The position numbers and the translations under genes were made by a program. DNA of 64,000 nucleotides from Leptotrichia sp. oral taxon 223 (GTDB lineage: Bacteria; Fusobacteriota; Fusobacteriia; Fusobacteriales; Leptotrichiaceae), in NCBI RefSeq assembly GCF_013394795.1, contig NZ_JABXYU010000001.1, positions 620,001-684,000 on the forward strand, read 5' to 3'. This document shows positions 9,601-18,300 of this stretch, in pieces (position 1 is the stretch's first letter; every line of letters starts with the position of its first letter). The notes below the pieces were generated by a model that had not been told where the DNA came from, made no database searches, and worked only from the letters and a program-made list of their open reading frames with translations.

Positions 9601-11024
9601 ATTGGAATTTCAGGATTTACAAATTCAGAAAATTCTCCAATAATTTCCCTTCCACGCATTTTCACAGCCCCAATTTCAATTATCTTGTCATTAAACGGAT
9701 CAAACCCTGTCGTTTCAATATCAAATACAACATAAATTTCATCTTCAATCATCTTGTCCTTAGGATTTGTAATCAAGTCCTGCTCATCATCGACTACATA
9801 CGCCTCCATCCCAAAAATAACCTTAAAATCCTCATTTGCCTCCTTAAACGCAAACGGAAATGAATGCACTACTCCGTAATCTGTTACAGCAATCCCACTA
9901 TGCCCAAATTCTTTAGCCCTTTTCGCATAATCCTTGATTGACATAACTCCGCTCATTTCACTCATATTCGTATGTGCATGAAGTTCTATTCTTTTTTTCG
10001 GAGCATTGTCTTCCTTTTTCACATCTTTAGATTCTATAGCTTCCACTCTTTGAGTTCTGACATATTTTTCCCCACTATACATATCCGCCTCAAAACTTCC
10101 AGTAACTTTTATCCACTCCCCAAGTTTTACCTTAATATCCTCATCCGTGTTAAAAAATATTCTACAACTAACAGAGTCTGTATAATCTGTAATCATAAAA
10201 TCACACATTAACTTCCCATTTTTAGTTTCCCTCATATCCACATTAAAAATTTTTCCTTCTAGTGCCACATCATCGCCATTGTTCAAAATATCAAGTGTAG
10301 AAAATGGCATTGCATCTATATCAGGAATTTTTTTCCATTTATAATTACCTTTATTGTTGCCTCCATTAGCATTCCCGCCATTTGAATAACCGTTTCCGTT
10401 ATTTCCGTTATTAAAATTTCCGTTTCCTCCGTAATTATTTCCATTACCATTGCTCATACTAACATTTTCATACTTTGGAAGTTCACTTGCTTTTACCGAA
10501 TTTAATTCATTTTGAGCCTTAATTTTAGCCTTCACTTCCTCAAAATCCCCATTTACAAACTCAATTTTTATCGAATTATCCATACATTCATAAATTTTTC
10601 TTGTAAGTTCTTCCTTTGCCTCAGTTCGTCTTGCCTCTTCTATCAAATGGTGCGATGGTAATTTTATAAACACCGTATTTTCCAAACTTTCCACTTCATA
10701 ACTTGCAAAAATATACTGATACCTCTTGCTCTCATGCTTATAATTCTCAATCGCAAATTTTACAAATCCAACAACATCCTTCTGTATCAGCTCAGGATTA
10801 ACATCCATCTTAATCTTCAATTTCAGCCCATTCTCAAAACTCTTATAAAGCAGCTGCCTCAAGTCCTGTATCTCACTATGTGCAACCAGACTGCTTACCT
10901 TTATGAATATCTCCATCTCCCTTTTCCTAGAAAACAGATTAACATACTCAATCTCAAAATTCTTAATTCCATATTTTCTAAAAAAATCTTCTGATGGCTT
11001 AACCTTCAAATACTTCGTACTCAT
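6627..11024 (-). CDS. polC: DNA polymerase III alpha subunit, PolC type (with 3'-5' proofreading exonuclease)
   Basis: A 1465-residue replicative polymerase. In order: N-terminal domain (1-180), a Gly/Asn-rich linker (about 191-227), an OB fold (about 250-330), a PHP domain starting IELHAHTNMSEMSG (H349, H351), which is split by an inserted DEDD exonuclease (FDIETTG, D435/E437), then the polymerase core with a four-Cys zinc site (CPKCKHTEF and CPECGTKY) and the catalytic PDIDLNF motif. This order is diagnostic of PolC. In PolC bacteria it is the main fork polymerase, working with DnaE, whose gene is also in this window. ATG start; a purine-rich AGGGGG lies further upstream than usual. The gene is monocistronic here, with a 770-base gap before it. 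Confidence 0.97.
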   Translation of the reverse strand: MSTKYLKVKPSEDFFRKYGIKNFEIEYVNLFSRKREMEIFIKVSSLVAHSEIQDLRQLLYKSFENGLKLKIKMDVNPELIQKDVVGFVKFAIENYKHESKRYQYIFASYEVESLENTVFIKLPSHHLIEEARRTEAKEELTRKIYECMDNSIKIEFVNGDFEEVKAKIKAQNELNSVKASELPKYENVSMSNGNGNNYGGNGNFNNGNNGNGYSNGGNANGGNNKGNYKWKKIPDIDAMPFSTLDILNNGDDVALEGKIFNVDMRETKNGKLMCDFMITDYTDSVSCRIFFNTDEDIKVKLGEWIKVTGSFEADMYSGEKYVRTQRVEAIESKDVKKEDNAPKKRIELHAHTNMSEMSGVMSIKDYAKRAKEFGHSGIAVTDYGVVHSFPFAFKEANEDFKVIFGMEAYVVDDEQDLITNPKDKMIEDEIYVVFDIETTGFDPFNDKIIEIGAVKMRGREIIGEFSEFVNPEIPIPPKITELTTITDEMVANAEKIETVLPRFLEFCTDTTVVAHNAKFDVGFIKQKTIEQGLEYSPSVIDTLPLARTLLPDLRGYGLANLVKYFGITLETHHRAVDDAKATAEVFQKFLNMILSKGILKLIEINTDLQPNIQNSETLNTMILVKNQAGLRDLYELVSRSNIEFFGMRRPRIPKTLLNSMRKNLLIASSASASERNKGELVNLYLRGAEKDDIEEKARFYDYIEIHPHTNYADMVERTSKEIESYDIIKEMNKYFYELGKSQNKIVVATGDAHYLEEREAINRNVLLLGSGMMWKTETSEGVRGYEFFDRKLYFKTTEEMLEAFDYLGEEVAQEVVVENTHKISDIIEQVRPIPTGFYPPKIDGAEDEVREMTYKKLEELYGENIDESLKERVEKELNSIIQNGFAVLYLIAQKLVHKSVDAGYLVGSRGSVGSSIVAYLMGITEVNGLYPHYRCPKCKHTEFMNEEGSGVDYPDKTCPECGTKYIKDGHAIPFEVFMGFNGDKVPDIDLNFSGEYQGEIHKYTEELFGSDNVFRAGTISTLAEKNAFGYVKKYLEEVEGTPEIKERKAEVMRIAKGCEGARKTTGQHPGGMIVVPKDKSIYDFCPIQRPANDMKSASKTTHFDYHVMDEQLVKLDILGHDDPTTLRILQDLTGVDIYTIPLDDKEVMSLFSGTEVLGVTPDEIGSPTGTSGIPEFGTSFVKQMLVDTRPKTFAELVRISGLSHGTDVWLNNAQDYVRSGIATLSQIITVRDDIMNKLIDDGLDKSLAFSIMEFVRKGQPTKNREKWQEYSKTMKEHGVEQWYIDSCEKIKYMFPKGHAVAYVMMAVRIAYFKVHYPIEFYTAFLNRKVGDFKMTTMFRPVEELKRAKMEMDRKGNLNAKEKQELFLYEILIEMHYRKIELEQIDIYKSEAKLFTIQDGKIRMPLIAMDGLGEAVAENIVSERKVDFLSIEDLVKRTKLNKTIVELMKEYGCLKDLSATNQQTLF

Positions 11025-11175
11025 TTTTCTATCTATGCCCCCTATTTCTTTTTCTATTTTTTATCAAATAACTTTAAATCAACTTCTATTCTCAAATCTT
11101 TTCACTAAGTTATTTTCTTGATTTTTTTTAATTATTTTAGTTAATAAAAATTTTCTATTAATTTATATTTTACGT

Positions 11176-11202
11176 AAAGGGGATCAATCGCCATCCCCTT
11201 TT
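11176..11202. terminator. GC-rich hairpin upstream of polC
   Basis: AAAGGGGAT (11176-11184) pairs perfectly with ATCCCCTTT (11193-11201) and is followed on the plus strand by TTTATTT, the form of an intrinsic terminator. No plus-strand gene precedes it, so it may belong to the polC leader on the minus strand or be a relic. Confidence 0.4.
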
Positions 11203-11370
11203 ATTTCGCAATATTAGTTATTTCAATTTCTTCAAATTATAACATCTGAAGATTTTGGCGAAAGTGCTACGCACTAATCCCAGCTTGTCTAAGCATTTTT
11301 TAGTTTAATCATAACAGGTAATTTTATTAAAAAGGTTTAGATTATAACAAAATAAACTTTTTTAATTTTA

Positions 11371-11600
11371 ATAAACCGACGGAGCTTTTATTTGTTCAAC
11401 TACGATTGTTTGACGACTAAAAGGAGGCGTTTCGGAGTTGGGCAAATAAAAGTCGTAGTCTAGCCATAGGTATTGCGTAGCAATCTTGCCACAATTTTAA
11501 TTATCAGGATAAACCTTTACTGCAAGATAAGGATTTGCGGCAATGAGCAATCCTGCGAAAATATAAAGAGAAAAAACATAAGTAAAAATAGTAAAAACTG
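11371..11600 (-). repeat. Modular palindromic repeat, family 1, copy C (most complete)
   Basis: Holds all parts: CCGACGGAGC, hairpin arms 11385-11404 and 11433-11452 (CTTTTATTTGTTCAACTACG against CGGAGTTGGGCAAATAAAAG), GTCGTAGTCTAGCCATAGG, the palindrome ATTGCGTAGCAAT, ATCTTGC paired with GCAAGAT across about 40 bases, and a final hairpin AGGATTTGC/GCAATCCT. On the minus strand a frame reads a hydrophobic stretch, then GLLIAANPYLAVKVYPDN, then a TAA at 11497-11499, and continues in frame past that stop to LWLDYDFYLPNSETPPFSRQ and a final TAA. The rest of the gap between fda and polC (11025-11738) shows nothing further that I can name except the hairpin at 11176. Confidence 0.75.
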
Positions 11601-11731
11601 TTATTAACAAAAAAATATAAAAAAATTTAGAAATCAACTTAATTGCTGATTACAAAGAATAAATTTAATTTAAATAAACCAATTTTATTATATAATTTTT
11701 ACAAAATTTTAGCAACACAATTTTCTGAAAT

Positions 11732-11765
11732 AAAAAAACTGACTCATTTTTTTAAAACAAGCCAG
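11732..11765 (-). terminator. Intrinsic terminator of fda
   Basis: On the minus strand CTGGCTTGTTTT pairs with AAAATGAGTCAG (G-U allowed), loop of three, directly followed by seven T. It lies about 30 bases past the fda stop codon. Confidence 0.75.
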
Positions 11766-11794
11766 CCCTCATATTTACCTTATTTTTATAAAAA

Positions 11795-12679
11795 TTATTT
11801 TATTGAAGCTGCATAAATTTCTTCAATAGCTGCTTTCAAAGTTTTGTTAAATTCTTCATCGCTTTGCTGTGCGAACAATCCTTCGGTTAATGCTCTTGAG
11901 AAACTTGCAATTACTCCTTTATTTTTAGAAAGAATTTCGTTTGCTTTTTCTCTTGGGTAACCTCCTGATAATGCGACAACTCTCACTACTCTTGGATGTT
12001 TTGTCAAATCTTCATAAAAGTTTTCAACTGTTGGCAATGTTACTTTTAACATAACATTTGAGGTTTCAGGCAATTTATCAAGATGTTTTTTGATTTCATT
12101 TTTTAATATTGTTTCACATTCTGCTTTATCAACATTGTGAATATCCACTTCTGGTTCAATTATTGGAACAAGTCCTGCTGCAATAATTTTGTTTGCAATT
12201 TCAAACTGCTGATCTACAACTTTTTCAATTCCTGTTTGTGATGCCTTTTTTATAACAGAACGCATTTTTGTCCCAAAAATGTGTCTTTCATTTGCTCTTT
12301 TCAAAAGTTCATCCAATTCTGGCATTGGTTTCATTATTTGAACCCCATCTTCTAATTCTTCAAGTCCTTTGTCAACTTTTAAGAATGGCAAAACTTTCTT
12401 TTCTTCCCACAAGAAATTTGCTGTATATTTTCCATCAATTTTTCTATCCATAGTTTGCTCAAATAAAATAGCACCCAAAATTTTTGTATCGTTAAATGCT
12501 GGACTTTTTATAATTCTAGTTCTCATTTTATGAATCAAGTCAAACATCTCTGCATCATTTGAATACTCACTTTCGTCAATTCCATACAATTTCAATGCTT
12601 TCGGAGTGCTTCCTCCACTTTGATCCAATGCTGCAATAAATCCTTTTCCATTTCTCATTTTTTCCAATCTTTCTTTCAT
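11795..12679 (-). CDS. Fructose-bisphosphate aldolase, class I
   Basis: About 294 residues from the chosen start. It splits fructose 1,6-bisphosphate into dihydroxyacetone phosphate and glyceraldehyde 3-phosphate in glycolysis. The sequence is of the bacterial class I (Schiff-base) type: [20 protein letters not shown] near the N-terminus, [11 protein letters not shown] in the middle, VMLKVTLPT with the probable active-site lysine, then [18 protein letters not shown], and a C-terminus similar to staphylococcal Fda. The frame opens 7 codons earlier, but GGGAGGAATTTACG stands directly before the ATG at 12679, so I start there. It has its own promoter (12737-12764) and terminator. Confidence 0.93.
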   Translation of the reverse strand: MKERLEKMRNGKGFIAALDQSGGSTPKALKLYGIDESEYSNDAEMFDLIHKMRTRIIKSPAFNDTKILGAILFEQTMDRKIDGKYTANFLWEEKKVLPFLKVDKGLEELEDGVQIMKPMPELDELLKRANERHIFGTKMRSVIKKASQTGIEKVVDQQFEIANKIIAAGLVPIIEPEVDIHNVDKAECETILKNEIKKHLDKLPETSNVMLKVTLPTVENFYEDLTKHPRVVRVVALSGGYPREKANEILSKNKGVIASFSRALTEGLFAQQSDEEFNKTLKAAIEEIYAASIK

Positions 12680-12736
12680 CGTAAATTCCTCCCAAATCAA
12701 AATAATTTGATTTACAAACTTTTTATCTCTATCTTT

Positions 12737-12764
12737 ATCATAGCACTTTTTCTAAAAAAGTCAA
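12737..12764 (-). promoter_or_regulatory. Sigma70-type promoter for fda
   Basis: On the minus strand TTGACT (12759-12764), 16-base spacer, TATGAT (12737-12742), about 60 bases before the aldolase start. Confidence 0.55.
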
Positions 12765-12867
12765 TTAAAATTTATAAATAAAAATTAGCAATATGCAAAT
12801 GGACTTTAATTCAAGCCAAGAAATTGCTTTTTAAATATATTTCTCAAAATTTCCTTTAATTTCCCCA

Positions 12868-12896
12868 TTGATTAGACTTTTTTTTTATGATATAAT
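12868..12896 (+). promoter_or_regulatory. Sigma70-type promoter for yebC
   Basis: TTGATT (12868-12873), 17-base spacer rich in T, TATAAT (12891-12896). The ATG of yebC follows 30 bases later with an AGGAGG site. Confidence 0.65.
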
Positions 12897-12925
12897 TTTT
12901 CATATAATTAATTTAGGAGGAAAAA

Positions 12926-13645
12926 ATGGGAAGACATGGTACAATAGCTGGGCGTAAGGAAGCACAGGATAAAAAAAGAGCCGCATCATTCACAAAACTT
13001 GTCAGACTTATAACAGTTGCAGCAAGAGGTGGAGAAAATCCTGAATTTAACGTTGCCCTAAAACATGCAATCGAAAAAGCAAAGGCAATCAATATGCCTA
13101 ATGACAACATTAACAGAGCAATCAAGAAAGGAGCAGGAACTGACGGCTCAACAGCCTTTGAAACATTAAATTACGAAGGTTACGGCCCTGCGGGAGTTGC
13201 AATCATTGTAGAAGCTCTTACAGATAACAAAAACAGAACTGCTTCATCTGTAAAAATGGCTTTTGATAGAAATGGCGGAAACCTCGGAGTTTCTGGATCA
13301 GTTTCATATATGTTCGGAAGAAAAGGTGAAATTATCATTGAAAAAACTGACGACATTGATGAAGAAGCATTAATGGAAGTAGCGCTTGAAGCTGGAATGG
13401 AAGATATGGAAACTTTGGAAGACAGTTTTTACATTACAACTGAAACAGAGAACTTTGATACAGTGGCGGATGCCTTAAGGGATGCAGGATACACATTGCT
13501 AGAAGCAGATATTCAATATTTGCCATCTATCGAAGTTGACACTCTTGGTGAAGAAGACTTGCAGAAATTAAGAAAATTAATTGACACTCTGGAAAATGAC
13601 GATGATGTCCAAAAAGTTCATCACAACTACGCTGGAGAACTATAA
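12926..13645 (+). CDS. YebC/PmpR family protein (translation or transcription factor)
   Basis: A 239-residue protein with the full family pattern: MGRHGTIAGRKEAQDKKRA, then FTKLVRLITVAARGGENPEFN, NMPNDNINRAIKKGAG, YEGYGPAGVAIIVEALTDNK and GGNLGVSGSVSYMF. The family was long annotated as a transcriptional regulator; recent work assigns some members to relief of ribosome stalling, so the role here is left open. Three-domain layout and length are normal. Monocistronic: its own promoter upstream and a perfect-stem terminator 26 bases after the stop codon. Confidence 0.95.
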   Translation: MGRHGTIAGRKEAQDKKRAASFTKLVRLITVAARGGENPEFNVALKHAIEKAKAINMPNDNINRAIKKGAGTDGSTAFETLNYEGYGPAGVAIIVEALTDNKNRTASSVKMAFDRNGGNLGVSGSVSYMFGRKGEIIIEKTDDIDEEALMEVALEAGMEDMETLEDSFYITTETENFDTVADALRDAGYTLLEADIQYLPSIEVDTLGEEDLQKLRKLIDTLENDDDVQKVHHNYAGEL

Positions 13646-13671
13646 AAAATATCTATAAATTTATAAATTTT

Positions 13672-13704
13672 AATTGCGGAATTAATTTCCGCAATTATTT
13701 TTAT
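13672..13704 (+). terminator. Intrinsic terminator of yebC
   Basis: AATTGCGGAA (13672-13681) pairs perfectly with TTCCGCAATT (13687-13696), five-base loop, followed by ATTTTTAT. Confidence 0.85.
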
Positions 13705-13770
13705 CATAAATTGGAATATTAAAAATGCAACATTTAAAAAAATTTAGTATAAAAAAAGGAGCTACATTTT

Positions 13771-14499
13771 ATGAAAAAAACTGGAGAAGAAACAATCACT
13801 CCAATAAAAAATATGAAAATCATTCAGCGAAACGATTTTCAAAATTTCACGCTTGATTCTGTTTTAATTTCTGATTTTGTAAAAATTAACCGAAAAACTA
13901 AAAAAATTCTTGATATTGGCACTGGCAGCGGAATTATCGCATTACTTCTGGCACAACGCTCAAAAGCACAAATTACAGGCATTGAATTACAAAAAACAAT
14001 GGCAGAAATTGCCATAAGAAACATTAAAATTAATGAATTTGAAAATCAGGTTAAAATAATAAATGAAGATATAAAAAATTATAAAAATATTTTTAACCGT
14101 AACGAATTTGATACCATCGTTACAAATCCCCCATATTTTGAATTTACTGGCGACATTTCCCAGACAAACGATTTGGAGCAGCTGGCAAATGCAAGGCATA
14201 ATATCAATTTGACATTTGAAGAAATAATAAAAATTTCTTCTTATTTATTAAAAAATATGGGAAGTTTCTCAATCGTATTCCGAAGTAAACGCCTAGCAGA
14301 AGTTCTATCACTTTTACAAAAATACAATTTAGAACCAAAACGAATGAGAAACTGCTATACAAAATGGAATGAAAATTCAAAAATTTGTCTTTTGGAAGCA
14401 ATAAAGGATGCAAAGAAAGGATTTTCTATTGAAATGCCAATTTTTGTTTATGATGAAAATGGAAGAAAAAGTGAATATGTTGAGAATTTATATGAATAG
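13771..14499 (+). CDS. TrmN6-type tRNA1(Val) (adenine37-N6)-methyltransferase
   Basis: A 242-residue class I SAM-dependent methyltransferase. Motif I is ILDIGTGSGIIALLLAQRS (about 47-64), and the N6-adenine motif is NPPY at 119-122. The N-terminal part (QRNDFQNFTLDSVLISDFV) and the ARHNINLTFEEII segment match the YfiC/TrmN6 family, which methylates A37 of tRNA-Val. The length is normal. Substrate is by family only; rRNA or other targets cannot be excluded. A ribosome site AGGAG lies 12 bases before the ATG, just after a TTTAGTAT element. It converges with fucO across a gap that holds two hairpins. Confidence 0.8.
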   Translation: MKKTGEETITPIKNMKIIQRNDFQNFTLDSVLISDFVKINRKTKKILDIGTGSGIIALLLAQRSKAQITGIELQKTMAEIAIRNIKINEFENQVKIINEDIKNYKNIFNRNEFDTIVTNPPYFEFTGDISQTNDLEQLANARHNINLTFEEIIKISSYLLKNMGSFSIVFRSKRLAEVLSLLQKYNLEPKRMRNCYTKWNENSKICLLEAIKDAKKGFSIEMPIFVYDENGRKSEYVENLYE

Positions 14500-14631
14500 A
14501 AAATTTAATATATGTTTTTATTTTCTTTATATTTTAAAAATTAGGTGTTTTTTAATTGTTCCTTGAATATTTTATTATATGATCTATCTAATAAAAAAGT
14601 TGTTGAAGAAAGAGTGTTTATTATCAATTTC

Positions 14632-14765
14632 CGAGATTTTAATTTTTCAGTAAAAGACAACTTGTCTGAGCTTTTCTATTTTATTTAAATTGGTAATAAC
14701 TTTACGAAACGATAATAACTTTTGTTAAAAGCGAGTTTTGTCTTTTGCTGTAAAATTGAAATTCG
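14632..14765. repeat. Long imperfect palindrome with GTCTGAGC...GCGAG apex
   Basis: Arms of about 31 bases (14632-14662 and 14734-14765) pair imperfectly, best over CAGTAAAAGACAACT against AGTTTTGTCTTTTGCTG. The loop of about 70 bases starts with GTCTGAGC and ends with GCGAG, the same apex words as repeat copy B at 6267-6282 although the stems differ. It lies in the convergent gap between the TrmN6-type gene and fucO; the gap has no gene. Confidence 0.5.
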
Positions 14766-14777
14766 AGAAGCGGGAGT

Positions 14778-14805
14778 GCAGAGGTATGGCGTCTGATACC
14801 TCTGC
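14778..14805. other. Perfect 10-bp hairpin GCAGAGGTAT/ATACCTCTGC
   Basis: GCAGAGGTAT (14778-14787) and ATACCTCTGC (14796-14805) with an eight-base loop GGCGTCTG. It is unusually GC-rich for this genome. No T run follows on either strand except a run of seven A on the plus side, so it is a poor terminator; possibly the end module of the neighbouring palindrome. Confidence 0.5.
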
Positions 14806-14893
14806 GTAAAAAAACTAAAAATAAGAATTAGTAAAATCACTTGATAAAATATTTAAAACTAAATCATTAAAGACATTTACATAATTTCAAAAA

Positions 14894-16042
14894 TTATAAT
14901 AATTTTTTATACAATTCTTTTATATCTTCTAAATTTGTATCTCGTGGATTTCCACCTGTACAAACGTCATTTAATGCAGATTCAGCAATAAAGTCCAAAT
15001 CCTTTATATCCATAATTCCTTTTAAGTTGTCTGGGATTCCAACATCGTTTGCCAGTTCCCTTACTTTATCAATCGCAGCTTTTCTATATTCTTCTGGCGA
15101 CATTTTTCTTGTATGTTTTACACCAAATGCTTTTGCAATATCTCTAAATTTTTCTCCAGTAAATTCAGCATTGTATTCCATTACAGTTGGAAGAATTATC
15201 GCATTTGCAATTCCATGCGGAGTTCCATAAAATGCTCCCAATGGATGAGCCATCGAATGTACAATTCCAAGTCCCACATTTGAAAATCCCATTCCAGCTA
15301 TATATGAAGCCAGTGCCATTTTTTCACGTCCTTCAGGCTCATTATTCACAGCGCTTCTCAAATATTTTGCAATTAGTTCGATAGCTTTCAAATGGAACAT
15401 ATCCGTCATTTCCCAAGCCGCTTTTGTCGTAAAGCCTTCAATTGCATGAGTTAAAGCATCCAGTCCAGTTGCAGCAGTCAGTTCTTTTGGCATGCTCATC
15501 ATCATCGCTGGATCGACAATTGCTATAATTGGTAAATCATGGGGATCTACACAGACAAATTTTCTGTCTTTTTCAACATCTGTGATTACATAGTTAATTG
15601 TAACTTCTGCAGCAGTTCCAGCTGTTGTCGCAACAGCGATAATTGGTACACATTTATTTTTAGTATCAGCAACACCCTCAAGGCTTCGTACATCTGAAAA
15701 TTCAGGATTATTTATAATAATAGCAATCGCCTTTGCAGTATCCATTGGTGAACCTCCACCAATCGCAATAATATAGTCAGCACCTGAAGATTTGTACTTT
15801 TCAACACCATCTTTTACATTTTCAATAGTCGGATTCGGCTGAATATCAGAAAAAACTTCATAATCTAAATTTTCCTTATCCAGCAAATCTGTAATTTTTG
15901 ACACTCCACCAAATTTTAAAAGCCCCTTATCTGTACATATAAACGCTTTTTTAAATTTATTTTTCTTCACTTCATCTCCAATATGGTTTATTGCTCCAAA
16001 ACCATGATATGAAATTTCATTTAAAATAATTCTTTGTGCCAT
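14894..16042 (-). CDS. fucO: Lactaldehyde reductase / iron-containing alcohol dehydrogenase
   Basis: A 382-residue group III alcohol dehydrogenase that looks co-linear with E. coli FucO almost throughout. Signature stretches are IAIGGGSPMDTAKAI, TTAGTAAEVTINYVITD and CVDPHDLPIIAIVD. The metal ligands fall at D195, H199, H262 and H276, one residue off the numbering I recall for FucO. It reduces L-lactaldehyde (from fucose or rhamnose breakdown) to 1,2-propanediol with NADH, and may also handle other short aldehydes or diols. No fucose or rhamnose genes lie nearby, so here it may serve general redox balance. It has its own promoter (16095-16122). Confidence 0.9.
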   Translation of the reverse strand: MAQRIILNEISYHGFGAINHIGDEVKKNKFKKAFICTDKGLLKFGGVSKITDLLDKENLDYEVFSDIQPNPTIENVKDGVEKYKSSGADYIIAIGGGSPMDTAKAIAIIINNPEFSDVRSLEGVADTKNKCVPIIAVATTAGTAAEVTINYVITDVEKDRKFVCVDPHDLPIIAIVDPAMMMSMPKELTAATGLDALTHAIEGFTTKAAWEMTDMFHLKAIELIAKYLRSAVNNEPEGREKMALASYIAGMGFSNVGLGIVHSMAHPLGAFYGTPHGIANAIILPTVMEYNAEFTGEKFRDIAKAFGVKHTRKMSPEEYRKAAIDKVRELANDVGIPDNLKGIMDIKDLDFIAESALNDVCTGGNPRDTNLEDIKELYKKLL

Positions 16043-16094
16043 TTTTTCTACCTCTTTTCAAATTTATATTTTTTTAATAAACATTTCTACTTTA

Positions 16095-16122
16095 ATTATA
16101 CGACACTTTTTTCACTTTTCAA
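16095..16122 (-). promoter_or_regulatory. Sigma70-type promoter for fucO
   Basis: On the minus strand TTGAAA (16117-16122), 16-base spacer, TATAAT (16095-16100), about 50 bases before the fucO start. Confidence 0.6.
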
Positions 16123-16190
16123 GTCTAAATGATGTATTTTATTTTAAATAATAAAAATTCTGGTTTGATACTAAACTCTATTTAAAAAAT

Positions 16191-16225
16191 AGAAAAAAAA
16201 AGTCCTCATAACTTTAAGGACTTTT
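16191..16225 (-). terminator. Intrinsic terminator of murA
   Basis: On the minus strand AAAAGTCCT (16217-16225) pairs with AGGACTTTT (16198-16206), followed by a long T run. The run is continued by a TTTAAATAGAGTTTAGTATC element (16167-16192), which resembles the tail of repeat family 2. Confidence 0.8.
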
Positions 16226-16250
16226 AATGATTTTAAAATATTATATTTGA

Positions 16251-17519
16251 TTAAACATCTAGCTTAATTCTTTCTATTTGAGCACCAACTGTGTTTAATT
16301 TTAATTCTAATTTGTCGTATCCTCTGTCTATATGGTAAACTCTGTTCACAATTGTTTCACCATCTGCCGCAAGTGCTGCTAAAACCAGTGCCGCTCCCGC
16401 TCTCAAGTCTGAAGACATCACTTCTGCACCTGTTAACGGAAGCCCTCCATTTATAAAGGCTACTCCATGTCTTATGGTAATATCTGCTCCCATTCTGTTA
16501 AATTCAGGCACGTGCATGAATCTATTTTCAAATACAGTTTCTTCCATTGAGCTTCCACCATTTACAAGGGTTTGAAGCAGCATCATTTGAGGCTGCATAT
16601 CTGTTGGAAATCCAGGATGTGGCAATGTTTTTATTTTTGACGGCTTCAAGTCTTTTGCTTTCCCTATTACAGTTAAAATATCTCCGTTTTGCTCAAATTT
16701 CACTCCCATAGCTTCCAATTCTGATTTAAATACTCCCAGATCTTCAAGCCTTGCATCCTGTATTTTCAAATCTCCCTCTGTAATTAATGACGCTATTACA
16801 TAAGTTCCTGCCTCAATTCTATCTGGCATAATTGAATATTCCACTGCATGAAGCTCTTTAACCCCTTCAATTTCAATATTAGGTGTACCAAGTCCTGTAA
16901 TTTTAGCCCCCATTTTGTTTAGAAAATTTCCTAAGTCAACAATTTCAGGCTCTCTTGCTGCATTTGAAATAACAGTTTTTCCTGGTGTCTTTACTGCTGC
17001 CATCATAATATTCTGTGTAGCCCCGACGCTTGGGAAACCTAAAGGAATTTCCGCACCTCTTAAATTATCTGATTTTGCGTGAATATATCCGTGAACTCTT
17101 GTAATATCTGCACCTAGCATTTCAAATCCTTTTAGATGCAAGTCAACTGGACGTGAACCAATGGCGCATCCTCCAGGCAACGAAACAACAGTTTCATCCA
17201 AGTTTGCAATCATAGGCCCCATTACTAAAAATGAAGCTCTCATTTGCTTTACAATTTCATAACTCGCTTCATTTCTTTTAAAGCCATTGTTTATTATTCT
17301 GTAAGTGTTATCATCCAGTTTTTCAGTCTGCATTCCTAGATCTTCAAGTAATCTCATTGTTACTCTTATATCACGTAAATTTGGCACATTTCTTAAAGTG
17401 TACTCCCCTTTGGCAACAAGTGTTGCGATAATTATTGGAAGTGCTGCATTTTTCGCTCCACTTACTTTAATTACACCGTTTAAAGGCGTCTTTCCTTTTA
17501 TTCTAAATCCATCAACCAC
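16251..17519 (-). CDS. murA: UDP-N-acetylglucosamine 1-carboxyvinyltransferase
   Basis: A 422-residue enzyme for the first committed step of peptidoglycan synthesis: transfer of enolpyruvate from PEP to UDP-GlcNAc. The active-site loop is [17 protein letters not shown] with C118 as the PEP-binding, fosfomycin-sensitive cysteine. K23 and N24 in [10 protein letters not shown] are the conserved substrate contacts. Length is normal. The start is GTG at 17519, eight bases after GGAGG, and it overlaps the last codons of the upstream YueI-type gene, so the two are co-translated. A clear terminator follows. Confidence 0.97.
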   Translation of the reverse strand: MVDGFRIKGKTPLNGVIKVSGAKNAALPIIIATLVAKGEYTLRNVPNLRDIRVTMRLLEDLGMQTEKLDDNTYRIINNGFKRNEASYEIVKQMRASFLVMGPMIANLDETVVSLPGGCAIGSRPVDLHLKGFEMLGADITRVHGYIHAKSDNLRGAEIPLGFPSVGATQNIMMAAVKTPGKTVISNAAREPEIVDLGNFLNKMGAKITGLGTPNIEIEGVKELHAVEYSIMPDRIEAGTYVIASLITEGDLKIQDARLEDLGVFKSELEAMGVKFEQNGDILTVIGKAKDLKPSKIKTLPHPGFPTDMQPQMMLLQTLVNGGSSMEETVFENRFMHVPEFNRMGADITIRHGVAFINGGLPLTGAEVMSSDLRAGAALVLAALAADGETIVNRVYHIDRGYDKLELKLNTVGAQIERIKLDV

Positions 17520-18111
17520 GTTTTTTTCCTCCTAATTTTTGACATATTGGACATTTTGATCCAAAGAGTTTATCCATAAAAGTTAATTCTTTATAATTTT
17601 TTGCGTATTCTGGCATTTCTTTTTTTATAATATCCATATGAAAATCACAAATTGCACTTTCCATCGCTTCATAATATACATCTGGCAAATGTTTCAGATG
17701 GCACATCTCCAACTTCGATGTTGCCACAATTTCATCTCCAGCTTCGTGTACAATGGCATCTTTTGCTGCTACTACAAGTGCTATTTGCCCTGAACAGACT
17801 AGATTATCTATCATTTTATATGGTATCTTTTTCTTTTTAGCTATTTCAATATATTTTTTTATATCATCAAAGTTTGCATGACGTGAAATTACCATTTTTG
17901 CCACATCTTTATTTTCCAAAGCCTCTTCTATTTCATAATAAATCCCTTTTTCCTTTATTTCATCAAAGGTAAGAGCCTTTATAATCCGTTCTTTATATTC
18001 TCCAAGAAATAAGCTTTTTTCAGCTTGCGCATTTACAGCTCTGTCTGTCGCTTCCTCCATACATTTCATAACGTCGTCTGTTCCATAACTTCTATTAACG
18101 TTAATTCCCAT
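17512..18111 (-). CDS. YueI family protein (DUF1694)
   Basis: About 199 residues from the chosen start. The core [20 protein letters not shown] and the following pattern ([39 protein letters not shown]) match B. subtilis YueI. These are small cytoplasmic proteins of unknown function with a ribosomal-L7Ae-like look. The C-terminal tail (about 150-205) carries CPICQK, a possible half zinc site not usual for the family. The frame opens six codons earlier, but GGAGAAG stands the right distance from the ATG at 18111. It overlaps murA by eight bases, which points to shared expression rather than shared function. Confidence 0.7.
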   Translation of the reverse strand: MGINVNRSYGTDDVMKCMEEATDRAVNAQAEKSLFLGEYKERIIKALTFDEIKEKGIYYEIEEALENKDVAKMVISRHANFDDIKKYIEIAKKKKIPYKMIDNLVCSGQIALVVAAKDAIVHEAGDEIVATSKLEMCHLKHLPDVYYEAMESAICDFHMDIIKKEMPEYAKNYKELTFMDKLFGSKCPICQKLGGKKRG

Positions 18112-18300
18112 TCTACTTCTCCAATTCATCTAAATATTCAAAATCTTTTTTAAAATCCATTATATCTTGTCATTATACTACTTTTTTTTACATTTCTCAA
18201 CCATTTTTTCTAACTTTTATATATTTTTAATAAAATAGTTTACAAATGCTATTTCCACTTATTTTTTAGTATATTTTTAAAGAAATTTTTATATAAAAAA

